DNA of 64,000 nucleotides from Chrysoperla carnea (taxonomy: Eukaryota; Arthropoda; Insecta; Neuroptera; Chrysopidae), in assembly GCF_905475395.1 (NCBI RefSeq), contig NC_058341.1:59775501-59839500 (forward strand). Direction: 5' to 3'. A model generated the notes under the pieces. It was given only the letters and a program-made list of their open reading frames with translations, ran no database searches and was not told where the DNA came from. The first letter of the stretch is position 1. Each line of letters starts with the position of its first letter. Both the position numbers and the translations under genes were made by a program. Shown one piece after another: positions 58,915 through 64,000 of this stretch.

Positions 58915-59490
58915 TGAGTTCGGAGAAAAAAATTGAATTAAGTAGATAATTATGATACAAAATGAAGAAACTAAAATCGAACATTTTTTGATGGTCGGAA
59001 AGGGTCCAAAAAAAATGATAAAGTGGCCTAATCCGGTCTTTTGCGTCAGACACCGTCGGATTGACTTAAAAATAAAAAAGCTTTTAATAAGCTTAGGCAC
59101 CGTTAAAAGGCAAAAAAAATGAGCTGCGAATGAACCCGATTGGTTCATCGATATCCCCACAAATTGCAAAAAAATCATCGATTTCGTTCGAAATTTCAAA
59201 TATTCATAACTCTTGTTATTTTAAAGATTAAAAGCTGATATTTAAATAGATTGTAGCTTTTGTTCCCATGAAGTATCACACACAATTTCATCAAGATCGA
59301 ATGTATACTTTTTGCAAACCGCTGCTGAATGCAAAAAAGGACTTTTGTAAAATGGCGCTAAAAAAGTTGTGGTGCGGTAACGCGGTATTTTTTTTTACGT
59401 GATCATATGCTTCAATAGTCAAAGAAATACCTACCAAAGTTCCAACCTCTTATCTTTAGTAAAAGTTACTAAAATAATTATTTTAAATTA
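58915..59490 (-). repeat. Family D dispersed repeat (copy 2)
   Basis: Inverse-orientation counterpart of 23265-23800, ending at the same AGTTACTAAAATAATTATTT word that begins the palindrome next to copy 1. The shared ends show this word belongs to the element. Confidence 0.8.
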
Positions 59491-59579
59491 CTATTATAAG
59501 TGATATAGCTATATGCACTGTTATAGTAATATCAATTAGAATGGTAAAAACCATGCATATTTTGTGACGATGAGTATGC

Positions 59580-59818
59580 AGAATTGACAAAAGAAATTTA
59601 CAAAATTTAAAAAACCACCGACAAATTTTTCGGCTACGGATTTCTAAACTCGCATTTGAAACATATCTAAGAACACTCTCCATTAAATTTCCCTTCAAAC
59701 AAAACCAAAAAAATCAAAATCGGTTCATCCGTTCGTGTGGCGCTACGATGCTACAGGCAGACACACACACATAGCGATCAAACTTATAGCACCTCTTTTT
59801 TTTAGTTCGGGGGTTAAA
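59580..59818 (+). repeat. Family C dispersed repeat
   Basis: A compact copy: AAAATTTAAAAAACCACCGA, CTCTCCATTAAATTTCCCTT, CAAAATCGGTTCATCCGTTC, ACACACACACATAGCGATC and GTTCGGGGGTTAAAAA. Confidence 0.75.
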
Positions 59819-62463
59819 AATTAGTCATAACAGCCACCTTTACGCCAAAATTATCCACTGCAAACGCCGGCGTCGATTTGATTGTCCTTAACATGACTAC
59901 ACACCAACGGATATATGTAAGTAAACAGTGTACATATGTAAGTTATGTACACTGAACGATAGAAAAATATTTTTACTTGTATTACAACTTCAGTGATGTA
60001 CGTAGCGTACTTATACATATTATGATGATTGCAACTTTTCGAACTTTTGAATCGTTATATCTTAGAAACGATAGCTCTTAGGAAAAAAGTATTAAAACAT
60101 TTTTATATTTATTTATCTGATCTACAATTTTCGCCTGAGCTAATTTTATGATAAAACTTGCCGTTTTGCTGAAAATCACGAAAAACCCGTGTTTGTGAAC
60201 TCTGACCCATCGTAAACTTTTTTCCACGTCTCGGATCGATGAGGAATTTTTATAGATTTCATTTATTATGGTGTTTTGAACAATCCTACAAAATTTCAGC
60301 CGGGTGCGAATTTTTGTTCTTTCCTTCATTTTTTTAAATTTGACTGTATAAGTAATAAATGCGTTCATAAAATCAAGCAATTAGTTCATTTCCGTTTGAA
60401 TATCTGTGAGCACGATAGCTCAAAAATGAAAAAAATATAGAGATGATGAAATTTTTATAGTGTATTCAAAATGAAATCAGTGGCTTTAAGTTTGTAAACG
60501 AGTAACAAACATAAGTCAATATGGGTAATGCATCCATAAAACCCATCTTTTAATTCTTAAAAAATAGAAGAAAAGTTTAAATACAAAAAATGTTTTTGAT
60601 GAAAAATAGCTTTTTTTGAAACAGTTTTCGTAAAAATCATGGTTCCCCAGTGAGCTCAAATTAGGACAAAACTTTTATTCTCATTTCTCCAAAACTACAC
60701 AAAATAGAAGGTTGAAAATTTGTAAAGTAGCTTCAAACAGTGAGTATATTGATTTTATTGTCATATCAAACGCATCGGATAATTTTAACGGAGACAAAAT
60801 TTTTTGTTTAAAAATTATTTTGGAAACATGGATAGATTCAAAAAACGAGACAAAATTTTTATAGAAAATATTTCGAAATAAAAAATATTAAGTTTATAAA
60901 AATTCGTAATAAACAAGTACGAATAATAGGAAAAAGCTTGGGCTGAAAAAGGCGCACTGAATATGATGCGAATCTCCTATTTCCGCTGTATACTAGAGAT
61001 TATATTTCCGCTGTATAATATTATATAGCGATAAAATTATTTAAAACAAGTATTGTTTTTTGCGCAAAATTTTTACTTGATTCAACTTTCTTTCTGAGTA
61101 CTTCCATCATATTTCTATACTTGCATAATATTATATTGTCATTCAATCACACAGGTTCTGTAATTTTCAATTAACAAAATTAAGAACTGTACATAAAAAT
61201 GAAAAACTTTTTTTGGTAAAAATACTGACTGATAGTTAATTTCTCCTAAATCGGACAGAGAATATATGAATTTTTCACAAGATGCATAAAAGTATGATTA
61301 ATTGATCAATAAAATTTCAAATTTATTGGATCATTTTCCTTTGGGTATCGAAATACCACAAAAGATCTGAATCGGAAATATCAGCTCACATAAAAGCTTG
61401 TAATAATAATAATAGTTTGTACCTACCTATTTATAATTTGATGCCTTCTAGGGGTATTTTCTTGGATAGGAATGTTGTTGAGTTACATAAAATCGATGAG
61501 TAATACTGAAAAACAACCATTTTCCTGCAATATTTGAGATTAAAAAATACACTCGCAAATATTGCATGAAAATGGTCACTCTCTAATATAAATTAGTGAA
61601 GATTTCAAAATTTGAATTTCAGACTTCAAGTAATACATTGAAACTACTTTTTTGACTCTACGTTCTCTAGCTAGTGCTAATGTTTTTAATTAGTATTTAA
61701 TTTGAGATATAAATTGATTTAATTTATAATTCCCACTACTATATTTTATAACGTGTAATATTTTACAAAATGTCAGACATTTCTTTATTCGGACCAGTCT
61801 ATATAAATTCTCTATGGAGAACTGTTGGTTGTAGTTCTTTATAACCTTCATGGTTGTAGTTATAGTCAAACAACAAAATATAAAAATTCCCTAAAAATTA
61901 TATTCATGTCTCCATCATAGACTGTAGAGTAAATTTACGTACAGGTCTCTATGTACGCCAGTTAGTCCTTTGAAAATAAACTAACTAGAATTGGCAACAG
62001 AGTGAGAATCACCTCTCCAAGATGATTGAGAAGGATAATAAATGACGAAGAATGATTAATAATGCGCATGTCTTAATATACAATATAATATCCTGGCGCG
62101 TATTTACAACATAATATTTGCCATTCAAATATTGTTTAATATTTAATCTTTAATAACCTGTGATACATGTCTACTTTACCACATTCTTTGTAAATAAAAC
62201 AATATTTAACCATTTATTTAGAACTTTAACTATTTTTTAGAATTTATTAAATAAACATTAATTATTGAAGCAGCTGATACCATACTCTGCTGTTGTGTTT
62301 CTCTGTAAGCTGTTTGAATCTTTGAAAATACACTACTGGAATCGTCATCAGAATGAGAACCACATCTCCAAGTAGATTGACAAGGATAATAAATGCGGAA
62401 GCATGGTTATTAATGCGCATTAACTAAAATTAAAACAGTATATTTTGAACAAATTACTTCTAA
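59819..62463. other. Intergenic, repeat debris without genes
   Basis: A diverged family B copy is visible at about 60360-60670 (ATTAGTTCATTTCCGTTTGA, ATAGCTCAAAAATGAAAAAA). A word around CAGA(A/G)TGAGAA.CAC.TCTCCAAG continuing to GGATAATAAATG occurs at 61995-62090 and again at 62345-62425, a local duplication. A family A-like terminus (TTATAACCTTCATGG) is at about 61838. No coding frame is supportable. Confidence 0.4.
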
Positions 62464-63500
62464 TTTTTATACCATGTATATATGAAATATACATAGTATA
62501 TTAAGTTTTTATACCATGTATATATAAAAATACATAGTATATTAAGTTTAGTCCCAAGTTTATAACGCTTAAAAATAATGATGCTAGGAAAAAAATTTTG
62601 CCATAGGTGTTTACTAAATCACCTTATTAGTCCATTTCCGGTTGTCCGTCCGTCCGTCTGTGGACACAATAACTCAAAAACGAAAAAAGATATCGAGCTG
62701 AAATTTTTACAGCGTATTCAGGACCTAAAAAGTGAGGTCAAGTTCGTAAATGAGCATCATAGGTCAATTGGGTCTTGGGTCCGTAGGACCCATCTTGTAA
62801 ACCGTTAGAGATATAACAAAAGTTTAAATATAAAAAATGTTCCTTATCAAAAAATAAACAATTTTTGTTTGAAACATTTTTTCGTAAACACCACTGTTTA
62901 CCCGTGAAGGAGCAAATTAGGTCAAAACTTTAGTTTTCATATTCTGCAAAACTATTAAAGATAGGGAGTTGAAAATTTGCAGGTAGAATCAACTAGTAGT
63001 TTTGTATAACACTCTCAAAAAAAAAAAAAAAAAAAAAACATTAGAGAATACTATCGAAAATTTCGAAATTTTCATAATTTTTGAAAGTATCTTCTAGGCG
63101 TTTTCACAGGTAAACAGTGATGTTTACAAAAAAATATTTCAAACCAGAGTTGTTTATTTTTTTATTAGAAACATTTTTTACATTGATATTACTGTTCTAT
63201 CTCTAAAGGCTTACAAGATAGGATCTTTTCCATTTGATTGAATGAGAAAAAATTTTTGAAGGTATTTTCTAGATCTGTTCACTGGTAAACGGTGATGTTT
63301 ACGAAAAAATATTTCAAGCAAAAGTTGTTTAAAAATATTTCAAACAATAGTTGTTAATTTTTTTATAAGAAATAACTTTTACAATTAAACTTTTGTTCTA
63401 TCTCCAACGGCTTACAAGATAGATTCTTTTTCATTTGATTGAATGAGCAGTTAATCAATTTGGAAGCTAGAAAGTCGAAAAAAAAATTTACCAAAATCAA
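62464..63500 (+). repeat. Family B copy extended into an inverted, duplicated 3' part
   Basis: The plus-strand family B sequence runs from the doubled start ATACCATGTATATATGAAAT (62469, 62511) to about 62960. After an A-run (63019-63040), minus-strand family B words follow twice: a block around GGTAAACAGTGATGTTTAC, one around AACATTTTTTACATTGATA and one around GGCTTACAAGATAG. The two occurrences, near 63110 and 63285, are a tandem copy of the inverted segment. Confidence 0.65.
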
Positions 63501-63711
63501 TTAAAAGGCAGGGGCCATAATTGTGTTGGTAATTTAAACATTTCTAATTTTAAACCTTAGGTTAGGTTTATCATTTAAACGTTAGTTCTACTCTTTTTTA
63601 TCATTTCAACCATTTTGCAGGCTCTTTTATTAATCTATCGTTCTTTAGAAATTCCCACCTCTATATTTAGCTATAACATGTGTTCGATTATTTAAATTAT
63701 TAATTCTCAAA

Positions 63712-64000
63712 TGATATTTACGAAATTTAAAAAAAAAAAAAAACCGACAAATGTTTTGGGTACGGAACCCTAATCTCACACTTGAAACATAGCTAAGAAC
63801 ACTCCCTTAAATTACATGTTTCCTTATTGTTCTCTCCAAACTGAACCGATTTGGATTATAATCGCCTCTTTTCTAGTTGTTTCAGGTACGTAACCCTAAC
63901 CCACACTTGAAACATAACTAAGAACGCTCTCTGTTAAATTACCTTTCAAACAAAAAAAGAAAAATCAAAATCGGTTCATCCGTTTAGGAGCTACGATGCC
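63712..64000 (+). repeat. Family C dispersed repeat, cut by window edge
   Basis: Begins ATTTACGAAATTTAAAAAAA and shows ACTTGAAACATAGCTAAGAA twice. It reaches AAAATCGGTTCATCCGTTTA followed by GGAGCTACGATGCC at the last base, so it continues beyond the window. Confidence 0.75.

Noticed and set aside
62578-62808. A 76-codon frame similar to the one at 34299-34490
   Set aside because: Both lie inside family B copies. Other family B copies have stops or shifts in this frame, so it is not a conserved gene.

Overview
This window comes from an AT-rich, intron-containing animal genome, almost certainly an insect. The evidence is spliced genes with clean GT-AG introns, animal-type proteins, tRNA-derived SINEs, and many non-autonomous DNA transposons. 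I cannot place the order from sequence alone; a neuropteran such as a lacewing is only a guess. All exon models were built by hand from reading frame, splice sites and family resemblance, without a database search.

Six protein-coding genes are supported. From left to right: a SLC30A/ZnT zinc transporter (+, 7 exons, 437 aa, 1097-10257). A single-exon, highly repetitive 900-aa acidic protein follows (+, 16570-19272); it has a tandem array of SUMO-interaction-like motifs and a C-terminal MYM/TRASH-like Cys finger. Next is a STRAD pseudokinase (-, 7 exons, 370 aa, 22069-26826), divergent from an eight-finger C2H2 zinc-finger protein (+, single exon, 321 aa, 28918-29883). Then a canopy/CNPY2 (Drosophila seele-type) ER saposin-like protein (-, 3 exons, 200 aa, 37822-41059). 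Last is a guanine deaminase (+, 7 exons, 440 aa, 50089-58731). These are unrelated housekeeping or regulatory genes; nothing suggests they act as one pathway.

Most of the rest is mobile DNA. Elements with exact target-site duplications include a 731-bp Transib-like element with ends CACAGTGG and TSD CGTCT (50757-51487). Two hAT-type elements have 8-bp TSDs AATTCGTC (27050-27495) and CGTTAGAC (42866-43683); the second keeps a scrap of transposase. Two pogo-like elements have TA TSDs (4250-4533, 35463-36409). There are many long foldback elements, several unclassified dispersed families (called A to D here), and tRNA-derived SINEs. The intergenic space between the STRAD and zinc-finger genes is almost entirely MITEs, including three copies in an exact 326-bp tandem array plus an inverted copy. 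The region 29990-33680 is a tangle of direct duplications, palindromes and six tRNA-like Pol III promoter relics in both orientations.

The items most worth following are the candidate poly-SIM/MYM protein, the Transib-like element whose end matches the V(D)J recombination heptamer, and the convergent tRNA-like/palindrome cluster. No CRISPR array, rRNA, intact tRNA gene or complete transposase was seen.
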